Below, piece after piece: positions 24,698 through 36,774 of a DNA stretch of 64,000 nucleotides (position 1 is its first letter; the number at the start of each line of letters is the position of its first letter). The stretch is from Sanderia malayensis (taxonomy: Eukaryota > Cnidaria > Scyphozoa > Semaeostomeae > Pelagiidae): positions 29,173 to 93,172 of the forward strand of contig RQOL01000415.1 of the NCBI GenBank assembly GCA_013076295.1, written 5' to 3'. The notes under the pieces are model-generated. The model had not been told where the DNA came from and did no database searches. It saw only the letters and a list, made by a program, of their open reading frames with translations. The translations under genes and the position numbers were made by a program.

Positions 24698-24931
24698 CAC
24701 ATACAATGGGTGAGCCCGCTGCGCTCGCCTGTCTATCTATTATCAAGAAACATTGACTGATAGGGCGCCCTTCATGCGCTGCACTCGCTTACGCTCATGG
24801 GCCTTTCAACCACACGTACAATGAGTTAGATCGCTGCGCTCACCTGTCTATCCATTATCAAGAAATATTGACTGGTAGGGTGCACTTCTTGCGCTGCACT
24901 CGCTTACGCACATGCCCCTTTCAACCCCACG

Positions 24932-25434
24932 TACAATGGGTTAGATCGCTGCGCTCGCCTGTCTATCTTTTATCAAGAAACATTGACTGATACGGGCACT
25001 TCGTGCACTTTATTTGCTTACGCTCATGCCCCTTTCATCCCCATGTACAATGGGTTAGCTCACTGCGCTCGCTTGTCTATCTCTTATAAAAAAAATTGAC
25101 TGATAGGGCGCACTTTGTGCGCTGCACTCGCTTACGCTCATGCCCCTTTCAACCCCACGTACAATGAGTTAGATTGCTGCGCTCACCTGTCTATCCATTA
25201 TCAACAAATATTGACTGATAGGGCGCCCTTCATGCGCTGCACTCGCATATCAGGAAACATAGACTGATAGGGAGCACTTCGCGCGCTGCATTCGCTTGTG
25301 CTCATGCTCCTTTTATCCCCATGTACAATGGGTTAGCTCACTGCGCTCGCTTGTCTATCTATTATCAAGAAACATTGACTGATAGGGCACACTTCCTGTG
25401 CTGCACTCGCTTATGCTCATGCCCCTTTCAACCC
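24932..25434 (+). repeat. 0.5-kb duplication with diagnostic junction, copy 2
   Basis: This is the second copy of 24,195-24,697 (offset 737), with the same ctcgca|tatcagg fusion at 25,247/25,248 and the same tctcttataaaa change. Small differences are gattgctgcg versus gatcgctgcg and catgctccttttatc versus catgccccttttatc. The shared fusion shows that deletion came before duplication. Confidence 0.9.
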
Positions 25435-25614
25435 CTCGTACAATGGGATAGCTCGCTGCGCTCAGCTGTCTTTCTATTATCAAGAAACATTGACTGGTAG
25501 GGCGCACTTCATGCGCTGCACACGCTTACGCTCATGCCCCTTTCAACCCCACATACAATGAGTTAGATCGCTGCGCTCACCTGTCTATCCATTATCAAGA
25601 AATATTGACTGGTA

Positions 25615-26705
25615 GGGTGCACTTCTTGCGCTGCACTCGCTTACGCACATGCCCCTTTCAACCCCATGTACAATGGGTGAGCTCGCTGCGCTCGCCTGTC
25701 TATCTATTATCAGGAAACATTGGCTGATAGGGTGCACTTCATGCGCTGCACTCGCTTACGCTCATGCCCATTTCAACCCCACGTACAATGGGTTAGATCG
25801 CTGCGCTCGCCTGTCTATCTTTTATCAAGAAACATTGACTGATACGGGCACTTCGTGCACTTTATTTGCTTACGCTCATGCCCCTTTCATCCCCATGTAC
25901 AATGGGATAGGTCGCTGCCCTTGCCTGTCTATCTATTATCAAGAAACATTGACTGATAAGGCGCACTTCATGCGCTGCACTCACTTATGCTCATGCCCCT
26001 TTCAACCCCACGTACAATGGGTTGGATGGCTGCCCTCGCCTGTCTATGTATTATCAAGAAACATTGACTGATAGGGCCACTTCGTGTGCTGCATTCGCTT
26101 ACGCTCATGCCCAGTTAAACCCCTCGTACAATGGGATAGCTCGCTGCGCTCAGCTGTCTTTCTATTATCAAGAAACATTGACTGGTAGGGCGCACTTCAT
26201 GCGCTGCACACGCTTACGCTCATGCCCCTTTCAACCCCACATACAATGGATGAGCTCGCTGCGTTCGCCTGTCTATCTATTATTAGGAAGCATTGACTGA
26301 TAGGGCGCCCTTCGTGCGCTGCACTCGCTTACGCTCATTCCCCTTTCAACCCCACGTACAATGAGTTAGATCGCTGCGCTGACCTGTCTATCCATTGTCA
26401 AGAAATATTGACTGATAGGGACACTTCGTGCGCTTCATTCGCTTACGCTCATGCCCCTTTCATCCCCATGTACAATGGGATAGCTTGCCGCCCTCGCCTG
26501 TCTATCTATTATCAGGAAACATTGACTGATAGGGAGCACTTCGCACGCTGCGTTCACATGTGCTCATGCCCCTTTTATCCCCATGTATAATGGGTTAGCT
26601 CACTGCGCTCGCTTGTCTATCTATTATCAAGAAACATTGACTGATAGGGCGCCCTTCATGTGCTGCACTTGCATACGCTCATGCCCCTTTCAACCCCATG
26701 TACAA
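25615..26705 (+). repeat. 1.1-kb block copied from/to 20,390-21,480
   Basis: This is the second member of the pair with offset about 5,226. Diagnostic differences include 26,487 gcttgccgccctcg versus gcttgctgccctcg and 26,557 cacatgtgctc versus cacttgtgctc. It is followed by tctactatcagg and gccgctttt monomers rather than the sequence that follows copy 1. Confidence 0.87.
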
Positions 26706-28429
26706 TGGGATAGCTAGGGTACTGGTAGGGCGCACTTCATGCGCTCTACTCGCTCACGCTCATGCCCCTTTCAACCCCATGTACAATGGGATAGCTTGCT
26801 GCCCTCGCCTGTCTATCTATTTTCAGGAAACATTGACTGATAGGGAGCACTTCGCACGCTGCATTCGCTTTTGCTCATGCCCCTTTTATCCCCACGTACA
26901 ATGCATGAGCTCGCTGCGCTCGCCTGTCTATCTACTATCAGGAAACATTGACTGATAGGGGCCCTTTGTGCGCTGCACTCGCTTATGCTCATGCCCCTTT
27001 CAACCCCAGGTACAATGAGTTACATCGCTGTGCTCGCCTGTCTATCCCTTATCAAGAATCATTGACTGATAGGGCGCACTTCGTGCACTGCCCTCGCTTA
27101 TGCTCATGCCCCTTTCAATCCCATGTACAATGGGTGAGCTCGCCGCTTTTGCCTGTCTATCAATTATCAGCAATCATTGACTGATAGGGGGCCCTTTGTG
27201 CGCTGCACTCGCTTACCCTCATGCCCCTTCCAACCCCACGTACAATTGGTTAGATCGCTGTGCTCGCCTGTCTATCTATTATCAAGAAACATTGACAGAT
27301 AGGTTCACCTCGTGCACTTCGTTCGATTACGCTCATGCCCCTTTCAACCCCATGTACAATGGGATAGGTCGCTGCCCTTGCCTGTCTATCTATTATCAAG
27401 AAACATTGACTGATAAGGCGCACTTCATGCGCTGCACTCACTTATGCTCATGCCCCTTTCAACCCCACGTACAATGGGTTGGATCGCTGCGCTCGCCTGT
27501 CTATGTATTATCAAGAAACATTGACTGATAGGGCCACTTCGTGTGCTGCATTCGCTTACGCTCATGCCCAGTTAAACCCCATGTAGAATGGGATAGCTCG
27601 CTGCGCTCAGTCGTCTATCTATTATCAGGAAACGTTGACTGATAGGGGGCCCTTCATGCGCTGCACTTGCTTACGCTGATGTCCCTTTCAACCCCACGTA
27701 CAATGGGTTAGATCGCTGCGCTCGCCTGTCTATCTTTTAATAAGAAACATTGACTGATACAAGCACTTCGTGCACTTTATTTGCTTACGCTCATGCCCCT
27801 TTCATCCCCATGTACAATGGGTTAGCTCACTGCGCTCGCTTGTCTATCTATTATAAAAAAAATTGACTGATAGGGCGCACTTTGTGCGCTGCACCCGCTT
27901 ACGCTCATGCACCTTTCAACCCCACGTACAATGGGTTGCATCACTGCACTCTCCTGTCTATCTATTATCAGGAAACATTGACTGATAGGTCGCCTTTCGT
28001 GTGCTGCACCCGCTTAGACTCATGCCCCTTTCAACCCCACGTACAATGAGTTGGATCGCTGGGCTCGCCTGTCTACCTATTATCAAGAAACATTGACAGA
28101 TAGGACGCAAGTCAGGGGCTGCATTCGCTTATGTTAATGACCCGTTCAACCCCATGTACAATGGGATAGCTCGCAGCGTTCACCTGTCTATCCATTATCA
28201 AGAAACATTGACTGATAGGGCGCCCTTTGTGCGCTGCACTCGCTTACCCTCATGCCCCTTTCAACCCCACGTACAATGGGTTAGATCGCTGCGCTGGCCT
28301 GTCTATCTATTATCAAGAACCATTGACTGATAGGGGCACTTCGTGCACTTCGTTCGCTTACGCTCAAGCCCCTTTCAACCCCACGTACAATGGATTGCAT
28401 CGCTGCGCTCTCCTGTCTATCTATTATCA
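26706..28429 (+). repeat. Mixed block including the second 2,531-type copy
   Basis: Bases 27,250-28,260 are the distant copy of 2,531-3,540. The last ccagttaaac monomer (about 27,567) and the last aggtcgctgccc monomer (about 27,360) of the window are here, marking the right edge of the left zone. No gene is present. Confidence 0.86.
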
Positions 28430-28659
28430 GGAAACATTGACTGATAGGTCGCCTTTCGTGCGCTGCACCCGCTTACACTCATGCCAGTTTCAACCCCACG
28501 TACAACCGTTTAGATCACTGCGCTCTCCTGTCTATCTATTATCAGGAAACATTGACTGATAGGTCGCCTTTCGTGCGCTGCACCCGCTTACACTCATGCC
28601 AGTTTCAACCCCACATACAACGGTTTAGATCACTGCGCTCTCCTGTCTATCTATTATCA
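28430..28659 (+). repeat. Two near-identical adjacent monomers
   Basis: Two successive 115-bp copies share the rare ggtcgcctttcgtgcgc, cttacactcatgccag and caaccgttt/caacggttt variants, with ggtcgcct at 28,447 and 28,562. This is a clear single-monomer tandem duplication within otherwise diverged neighbours. Confidence 0.9.
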
Positions 28660-29949
28660 AGAAGCATTGACTGATAGGGCGCACTTCGTGTGCTGCACTC
28701 ACTTATGCTCATGCCCCTTTCAACCCCACGTACGATCGGTTGGATCGCTGCGCTTGCCTGTTTATCTTTTATCAAGAACCATCGACCGATAGGGCGCCCT
28801 TCGTGCGCTGCACTCGCTTACGCTCATGCCCCTTTCAACCCCACGTAGGATGGATTAGATCGCTGCGCTCTCCTGTCTATCTATTATCAAGAAACTTTGA
28901 CTGATATGGCGCACTTTGTGCGCTGCATTCGGTTACGCTCATGCTCCTTTGAACCCCATGTACAATGGGATAGCTAGTTGCACTCGCCTGTCAATCTATT
29001 ATCAAGAAACATTGACTGGTAGGGCGCACTTGATGCGCTGCACTCGCTTACGCTCATGCCCCTTTGAACCCCACATACAATGGATGAGCTCGCTGCGCTC
29101 TCCTGTCTATCTATTATTAGGAAACATTGACTGATAGGGCGCCCTTCGTGCGCTGCACTCGCTTACGCCCATGCCTCTTTCAACCCCACGTACAATGGGT
29201 TAGATCACTGCGCTTGCCTGTCTATCTATTATCAAGAAACATTGACTGATAGGGGCACTTCGTGCGCTGTATTCGCTTACGCTCATGCCCCTTTCAACCT
29301 CATGTACAATGGGTGAGCTTGCTGCGCTCGCCTTTTTATCTATTATCAGGAAACATTGACTGATAGGGGGCCCTTCGTGCGCTGCACTCGCTTACGCTGA
29401 TGCCCCTTTCAACCCCACGTACAATGGGTTAGATTGCTGCGCTCGCCTGTCTATCTCTTTTCAAGAATCATTGACTGACAGGGCGCCCTTCATGCGCTGC
29501 ACTCGCTTACACTCATGCACCTTTCAACCCCACGTACAATGGGTTAGATCGCTGCGCTCTCCTGTCTATCTATTATCAAGAAACATTGACTGATAGGGGC
29601 ACTTCGAGCGCTTCATTCATTTACGCTCATGCCCCTTTCAACCCCATGTACAATGGACGAGCTCGCTGCGCTCGCCTGTCTATCTATTATCAGCAAACAT
29701 TGACTGGTAGGGCTCACTTCATGCGCTGCACTCGCTTACGCTCTTGCCCCTCTCAACCCCACATACAATGGATGAGCTCGCTGCGTTCGCCTGTCTATCT
29801 ATTATTAGGAAGCATTGACTGATAGGGCGCCCTTCGTGCGCTGCACTCGCTTACGCTCATGCCCATTTCAACCCCATGTACAATGAGTTTGATCGCTGCG
29901 CTCACCTGTCTATCCATTATCAAGAAATATTGACTGGTAGGGCGCACTT
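28660..29949 (+). repeat. Mixed block; 28,689-29,028 matches window start
   Basis: Bases 28,689-29,028 match 1-340 (offset 28,688). Later, ctcttttcaagaatc (about 29,455) and cagcaaacattg monomers resemble 9.6, 14.9 and 22.0 kb. The rare ctcttgcccctctc at 29,741 recurs at 36,107, so about 29,680-29,940 is duplicated at about 36,046-36,310. Confidence 0.85.
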
Positions 29950-32900
29950 CTTGCGCTGCACTCACTTATGCTCATGCCCCTTTCAACCCCAGGTACAATG
30001 AGTTACATCGCTGTGCTCGCCTGTCTATCCCTTATCAAGAAACATTGACTGATAGGGCGCACTTCGTGCACTGCCCTCGCTTACGCTCATGCCCCTTTCA
30101 ATCCCATGTACAATGGGTGAGCTCGCCGCTTTTGCCTGTCTATCAATTATCAGCAAACATTGACTGATAGGGGGCCCTTTGTGCGCTGCACTCGCTTACC
30201 CTCATGCCCCTTCCAACCCCACGTACAATTGGTTAGATTGCTGCGCTCGCCTGTCTATCTATTATCAAGAAACATTGACAGATAGGTTCACCTCGTGCAC
30301 TTCGTTCGATTACGCTCATGCCCCTTTCAACCCCATGTACAATGGCTTAGCTCACTGCGCTCGCTTGTCTATCTATTATAAAAAAAATTGACTGATAGGG
30401 CGCACTTTGTGCGCTGCACTCACTTACGCTCATGCCCCTTTCAACCCCACGTACAATGGGATAGCTAGGGTACTGGTAGGGCGCACTTCATGCGCTCCAC
30501 TCGCTTACGCTCATGCCCCTTTCAACCCCATGTACAATGGGATAGCTTGTTGCGCTCCCTGTCTAATTATTATCAAGAAAAATTGACTGGTAGGGCGCAC
30601 TTCATGCGCCACAGTCGCTTACGCTCATGCCCCTTTCAACCCCATGTACAAGGGGTTAGATCGCTGCACTCGCCTGTCTATCTATTATCAAGAAACATTG
30701 ACTGGCAGGGCGCACTTCATGCGCTGCACTCGCTTACGCTCATGCCCCTTGCAACACCACGTACAATGGGTTAGATCGCTGCGCTCGCTTATCTATCTAT
30801 TATCAGGAAACATAGACTGATAGGGAGCACTTCGCGCGCTGCATTCGCTTGTGCTCATGCCCCTTTTATCCCCATGTACAATGGGTTAGCTCACTGCGCT
30901 CGCTTGTCTATCTATTATCAGGAAGCATAGACTGATAGGGAGCACTTCCCGCGCTGCATTCGCTTGTGCTAATGCCCCTTTTATCCCCATGTACAATGGG
31001 TTAGCTCACTGCGCTCGCTTGTCTATCTATTATCAAGAAACATTGACTGATAGGGCACACTTCCTGTGCTGCACTCGCTTATGCTCATGCCCCTTTCAAC
31101 CCCACATACAATGGGTGAGCCCGCTGCGCTCGCCTGTCTATCTATTATCAAGAAACATCGACTGATAGGGCGCCCTTCATGCGCTGCACTCGCTTACGCT
31201 CATGGGCCTTTCAACCACACGTACAATGGGTGAACTGGCTGCGCTCGCCTTTCTATCTATTATCAGGAAACATTGACTGATAGGGGGCCCTTCATGTGCT
31301 GCACTCGCTTACGCTCATGCCCCTTTCACCCCCATGTACAATGGGTTAGCTCACTGCGCTCACTTATCTATCTATTATAAAAAAAATTGACTGATAGGGC
31401 GCACTTTGTGCGCTGCACTCGCTTACGCTCATGCCCTTTTTAACCCCACGTACAATGGTTTAGATCACTGTGCCCGCCTGTCTACCTATTATCAAGAAAC
31501 ATTGACTGATAGGGCGCCCTTTGTGCGCTGCACACGCTTATGCTGATGCCCCTTTCAACCCCACGTACAATGGGTTAGATCGCTGCGCTCGCCTGTCTAT
31601 CTATTATAAAAAAAATTGACTGATAGGGCGCACTTTGTGCGCTGCACTCGCTTACGCTCATGCCCCTTTCATCCCCATGTACAATGGGATAGCTAGGGTA
31701 CTGGTAGGGCGCACTTCATGCGCTCCACTCGCTTACGCTCATGCCCCTTTCAACCCCGTGTACAATGGGATAGCTTGCTGCCCTCGCCTGTCTATCTATT
31801 ATCAGGAAACATTGACTGATAGGGAGCACTTCGCACGCTGCATTCGCTTGTGCTCATGCCCCTTTTATCCCCACGTACAATGCATGAGCTCGCTGCGCTC
31901 GCCTGTCTATCTACTATCAGGAAACATTGACTGATATGGGCCCTTTGTGCGCTGCACTCGCTTATGCTCATGCCCCTTTCAACCCCAGGTACAATGAGTT
32001 ACATCGCTGTGCTCGCCTGTCTATCCCTTATCAAGAAACATTGACTGATAGGGCGCACTTCGTGCACTGCCCTCGCTTACGCTCATGCCCCTTTCAATCC
32101 CATGTACAATGGGTGAGCTCGCCACTTTTGCCTGTCTATCAATTATCAGCAAACATTGACCGATAGGGGGCCCTTTGTGCGCTGCACTCGCTTACCCTCA
32201 TGCCCCTTCCAACCCCACGTACAATTGGTTAGATTGCTGCGCTCGCCTGTCTATCTATTATCAAGAAACATTGACAGATAGGTTCACCTCGTGCACTTCT
32301 TCGATTACGCTCATGCCCCTTTCAACCCTATGTACAATGGGTTAGCTCACTGCGCTCGCTTGTCTATCTATTATAAAAAAAATTGACTGATAGGGCGCAC
32401 TTTGTGCGCTGCACTCACTTACGCTCATGCCCCTTTCAACCCCACGTACAATGAGTTAGATCGCTGCGCTCACCTGTCTATCCATTATCAACAAATATTG
32501 ACTGATAGGGCGCCCTTCATGCGCTGCACTCGCATACGCTCATGCCCCCTTTCAACCCAATGTACAATGGGATAGCTAGGGTACTGGTAGGGCGCACTTC
32601 ATGCGCTCCACTCGCTTACGCTCATGCCCCTTTCAACCCCATGTACAATGGGATAGCTTGTTGCGCTCCCTGTCTAATTATTATCAAGAAAAATTGACTG
32701 GTAGGGCCCACTTCATGCGCCACACTCGCTTACGCTCATGCCCCTTTCAACCCCACGTACAAGGGTTAGATCGCTGCACTCGCCTGTCTATCTATTATCA
32801 AGAAACATTGACTGGCAGGGCGCACTTCATGCGCTGCACTCGCTTACGCTCATGCCCCATGCAACACCACGTACAATGGGTTAGATCGCTGCGCTCGCTC

Positions 32901-35367
32901 ATCTATCTATTATCAGGAAACATAGACTGATAGGGAGGACTTCGCGCGCTGCATTCGCTTGTGCTCATGCCCCTTTTATCCCCATGTACAATGGATTAGC
33001 TCACTGCGCTCGCTTGTCTATCTATTATCAGGAAACATAGACTGATAGGGAGCACTTCGCGCGCTGCATTCGCTTGTGCTCATGCCCCTTTTATCCCCAT
33101 GTATAATGGGTTAGCTCACTGCGCTCGCTTGTCTATCTATTATCAAGAAACATTGACTGATAGGGCGCACTTCCTGTGCTGCACTCGCTTATGCTCATGC
33201 CCCTTTCAACCCCACATACAATGGGTGAGCCCGCTGCGCTCGCCTGTCTATCTTTTATCAAGAAACATTGACTGATAGGGCGCCCTTCATGCGCTGCACT
33301 CGCATACGCTCATGCCCCTTTCAACCCCATGTACAATGGGATAGCTAGGGTACTGGTAGGGCGCACTTCGTGCACTGCCCTCGCTTACGCTCATGCCCCT
33401 TTCAATCCCATGTACAATGGGTGAGTTCGCCGCTTTTGCCTGTCTATCAATTATCAGCAAACATTGACTGATAGGGGCCCTTTGTGCGCTGCACTCGCTT
33501 ACCCTCATGCCCCTTCCAACCCCACGTACAATTGGTTGGATTGCTGCGCTCGCCTGTCTATCTATTATCAAGAAACATTGACAGATAGGTTCACCTCGTG
33601 CACTTCGTTCGATTACGCTCATGCCCCTTTCAACCCCATGTACAATGGGTTAGCTCACTGCGCTCGCTTGTCTATCTATTATAAAAAAATTGACTGATAG
33701 GTCGCACTTTGTGCGCTGCACTCACTTACGCTCATGCCCCTTTCAACCCCACGTACAATGAGTTAGATCGCTGCGCTCACCTGTCTATCCATTATCAACA
33801 AATATTGACTGATCGGGCGCCCTTCATGCGCTGCACTCGCATACGCTCATGCCCCTTTCAACCCCATGGACAATGGGATAGCTAGGGTACTGGTAGGGCG
33901 CACTTCATGCGCTCCACTCGCTTACGCTCATGCCCCTTTCAACCCCATGTACAATGGGATAGCTTGTTGCGCTCCCTGTCTAATTATTATCAAGAAAAAT
34001 TGACTGGTAGGGCGCACTTCATGCGCCACACTCGCTTACGCTCATGCCCCTTTCAACCCCACGTACAAGGGGTTAGATCGCTGCACTCGCCTGTCTATCT
34101 ATTATCAAGAAACATTGACTGGCAGGGCGCACTTCATGCGCTGCACTCGCTTACGCTCATGCCCCTTGCAACACCACGTACAATGGGTTAGATCGCTGCG
34201 CTCGCTTATCTATCTATTATCAGGAAACATAGACTGATAGGGAGCACTTCGCGCGCTGCATTCGCTTGTGCTCATGCCACTTTTACCCCATGTACAATGG
34301 GTTAGCTCACTGCGCTCGCTTGTCTATCTATTATCAGGAAACATAGACTGATAGGGAGCACTTCGCGCGCTGCATTCGCTTGTGCTCATGCCCCTTTTAT
34401 CCCCATGTACAATGGGTTAGCTCACTGCGCTCGCTTGTCTATCTTTTATCAAGAAACATTGACTGATAGGGCACACTTCCTGTGCTGCACTCGCTTATGC
34501 TCATGCCCCTTTCAACCCCACATACAATGGGTGAGCCCGCTGTGCTCGCCTGTCTATCTATTATCAAGAAACATTGACTGATAGGGCGCCCTTCATACGC
34601 TGCACTCGCTTACGCTTATGGGCCTTTCAACCACACGTACAATGGGTGAGCTGGCTGCGCTTGCCTTTCTATCTATTATCAGGAAACATTGACTGATAGG
34701 GGACCCTTCATGTGCTGCACTCGCTTACGCTCATGCCCCTTGCAACACCACGTACAATGGGTTAGATCGCTGCGCTCGCTTATCTATCTATTATCAGGAA
34801 ACATAGACTGATAGGGAGCACTTCGCCCGCTGCATTCGCTTGTGCTCATGCCCCTTTTATCCCCATGTACAATGAGTTACATCGCTGTGCTCGCCTGTCT
34901 ATCCCTTATCAAGAAACATTGACTGATAGGGCGCACTTCGTGCACTGCCCTCGCTTACGCTCATGCCCCTTTCAATCCCATGTATAAAGGGGGGGGGGCT
35001 CGCCGCTTTTGCCTGTCTATCAATTATCAGCAAACATTGACTGATAGGGGGCCCTTTGTGCCTGCACTCGCTTACCCTCATGCCCCTTCCAACCCCACGT
35101 ACAATTGGTTAGATTGCTGCGCTCGCCTGTCTATCTATTATCAAGAAACATTGACAGATAGGTTCACCTCGTGCACTTCTTCGATTACGCTCATGCCCCT
35201 TTCAACCCCATGTACAATGGGTTAGCTCACTGCGCTCGCTTGTCTATCTATTATAAAAAAAATTGACTGATAGGGCGCACTTTGTGCGCTGCACTCACTT
35301 ACGCTCATGCCCCTTTCAACCCCACGTAGAATGAGTTAGATCGCTGCGCTCACCTGTCTATCCATTA
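29950..35367 (+). repeat. 5.4-kb segmental duplication, copy 1
   Basis: About 47 monomers are duplicated at 36,775-41,990. The offset starts at 6,824 and drops in steps to 6,743 and about 6,625, because copy 2 lacks one 81-bp truncated monomer and one 115-bp monomer. Checkpoints are 30,490 with 37,314, 31,927 with 38,670, 33,907 with 40,532, and the unique G-run at 34,989 with 41,613. Inside the block the common higher-order series occurs about three times, starting near 30,370, 32,350 and 33,660. Confidence 0.92.
34984..34998 (+). repeat. Unique G10 homopolymer in a gccgctttt monomer
   Basis: Here atgtataaag continues into ten Gs (34,989-34,998) and then ctcgccgc, where other copies have atgtacaatgggtgagctcgcc. 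The paralogous position 41,605-41,620 has eight Gs (41,613-41,620). Runs of this length are otherwise absent from the window. Confidence 0.9.
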
Positions 35368-35960
35368 TTAGGAAGCATTGACTGATAGGGCGCCCTTCGT
35401 GCGCTGCACTCGCTTACGCTCATGCCCATTTCAACCCCATGTACAATGAGTTAGATCGCTGCGCTCACCTGTCTATCCATTATCAAGAAATATTGACTGG
35501 TAGGGCGCACTTCTTGCGCTGCACTCGCTTACGCTCATGCCCCTTTCAGCCCCACATACAATGGGTGAGCTCGCTGCGCTCGCCTGTCTATCTATTATCA
35601 GGAAACATTGGCTGATAGGGTGCATTTCCTGCGCTGCACTCGCTTACGCTCATGCCTCTTTCAACCCCACGTACAATGGGTTAGATCGCTGCGCACGCCT
35701 GTCTATCTTTTATTAAGAAACATTGACTGGTACGTGCACTTCGTGCACTTTATTTGCTTACGCTCATGCCCCTTTCATCCCCATGTACAATGGGTTAGCT
35801 CACTGCGCTCGCTTGTCTATCTATTATAAAAAAAATTGACTGATAGGGCGCACTTTGTGCGCTGCACTCGCTTACGCTCATGCCCTTTTTAACCCCATGT
35901 ACAATGGGTTAGATCACTGTGCCCGCCTGTCTACCTATTATCAAGAAACATTGACTGATA
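35365..35960 (+). repeat. 0.6-kb local duplication, copy 1
   Basis: This block matches 36,168-36,763 at an offset of 803 bases (seven monomers). Shared variants are attaggaagc, gcccatttcaacc, cagccccacatac, catgcctctttc, gctgcgcacgcc and tggtacgtgcacttcg. The only clear differences are at the ends and cccatgtac versus cccacgtac near 35,897/36,700. Confidence 0.9.
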
Positions 35961-36167
35961 GGACGCACTTCGTGGGCTGCATTCGCTTACGCTCATGCCC
36001 ATTTCAACCCCATGTACAATGAGTTAGATCGCTGCGCTCGCCTGTCTATCTATTATCAGCAAACATTGACTGGTAGGGCTCACTTCATGCGCTGCACTCG
36101 CTTACGCTCTTGCCCCTCTCAACCCCACATACAATGGATGAGCTCGCTGCGTTCGCCTGTCTATCTA

Positions 36168-36763
36168 TTATTAGGAAGCATTGACTGATAGGGCGCCCTT
36201 CGTGCGCTGCACTCGCTTACGCTCATGCCCATTTCAACCCCATGTACAATGAGTTAGATCGCTGCGCTCACCTGTCTATCCATTATCAAGAAATATTGAC
36301 TGGTAGGGCGCACTTCTTGCGCTGCACTCGCTTACGCTCATGCCCCTTTCAGCCCCACATACAATGGGTGAGCTCGCTGCGCTCGCCTGTCTATCTATTA
36401 TCAGGAAACATTGGCTGATAGGGTGCATTTCCTGCGCTGCACTCGCTTACGCTCATGCCTCTTTCAACCCCACGTACAATGGGTTAGATCGCTGCGCACG
36501 CCTGTCTATCTTTTATTAAGAAACATTGACTGGTACGTGCACTTCGTGCACTTTATTTGCTTACGCTCATGCCCCTTTCATCCCCATGTACAATGGGTTA
36601 GCTCACTGCGCTCGCTTGTCTATCTATTATAAAAAAAATTGACTGATAGGGCGCACTTTGTGCGCTGCACTCGCTTACGCTCATGCCCTTTTTAACCCCA
36701 CGTACAATGGGTTAGATCACTGTGCCCGCCTGTCTACCTATTATCAAGAAACATTGACTGATA
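36168..36763 (+). repeat. 0.6-kb local duplication, copy 2
   Basis: This is the second copy of 35,365-35,960 (offset 803). It passes straight into the second copy of the 5.4-kb block at about 36,775. The order of the two nested events suggests that the local duplication formed at the edge of the larger one. Confidence 0.9.
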
Positions 36764-36774
36764 AGGCGCACTTC

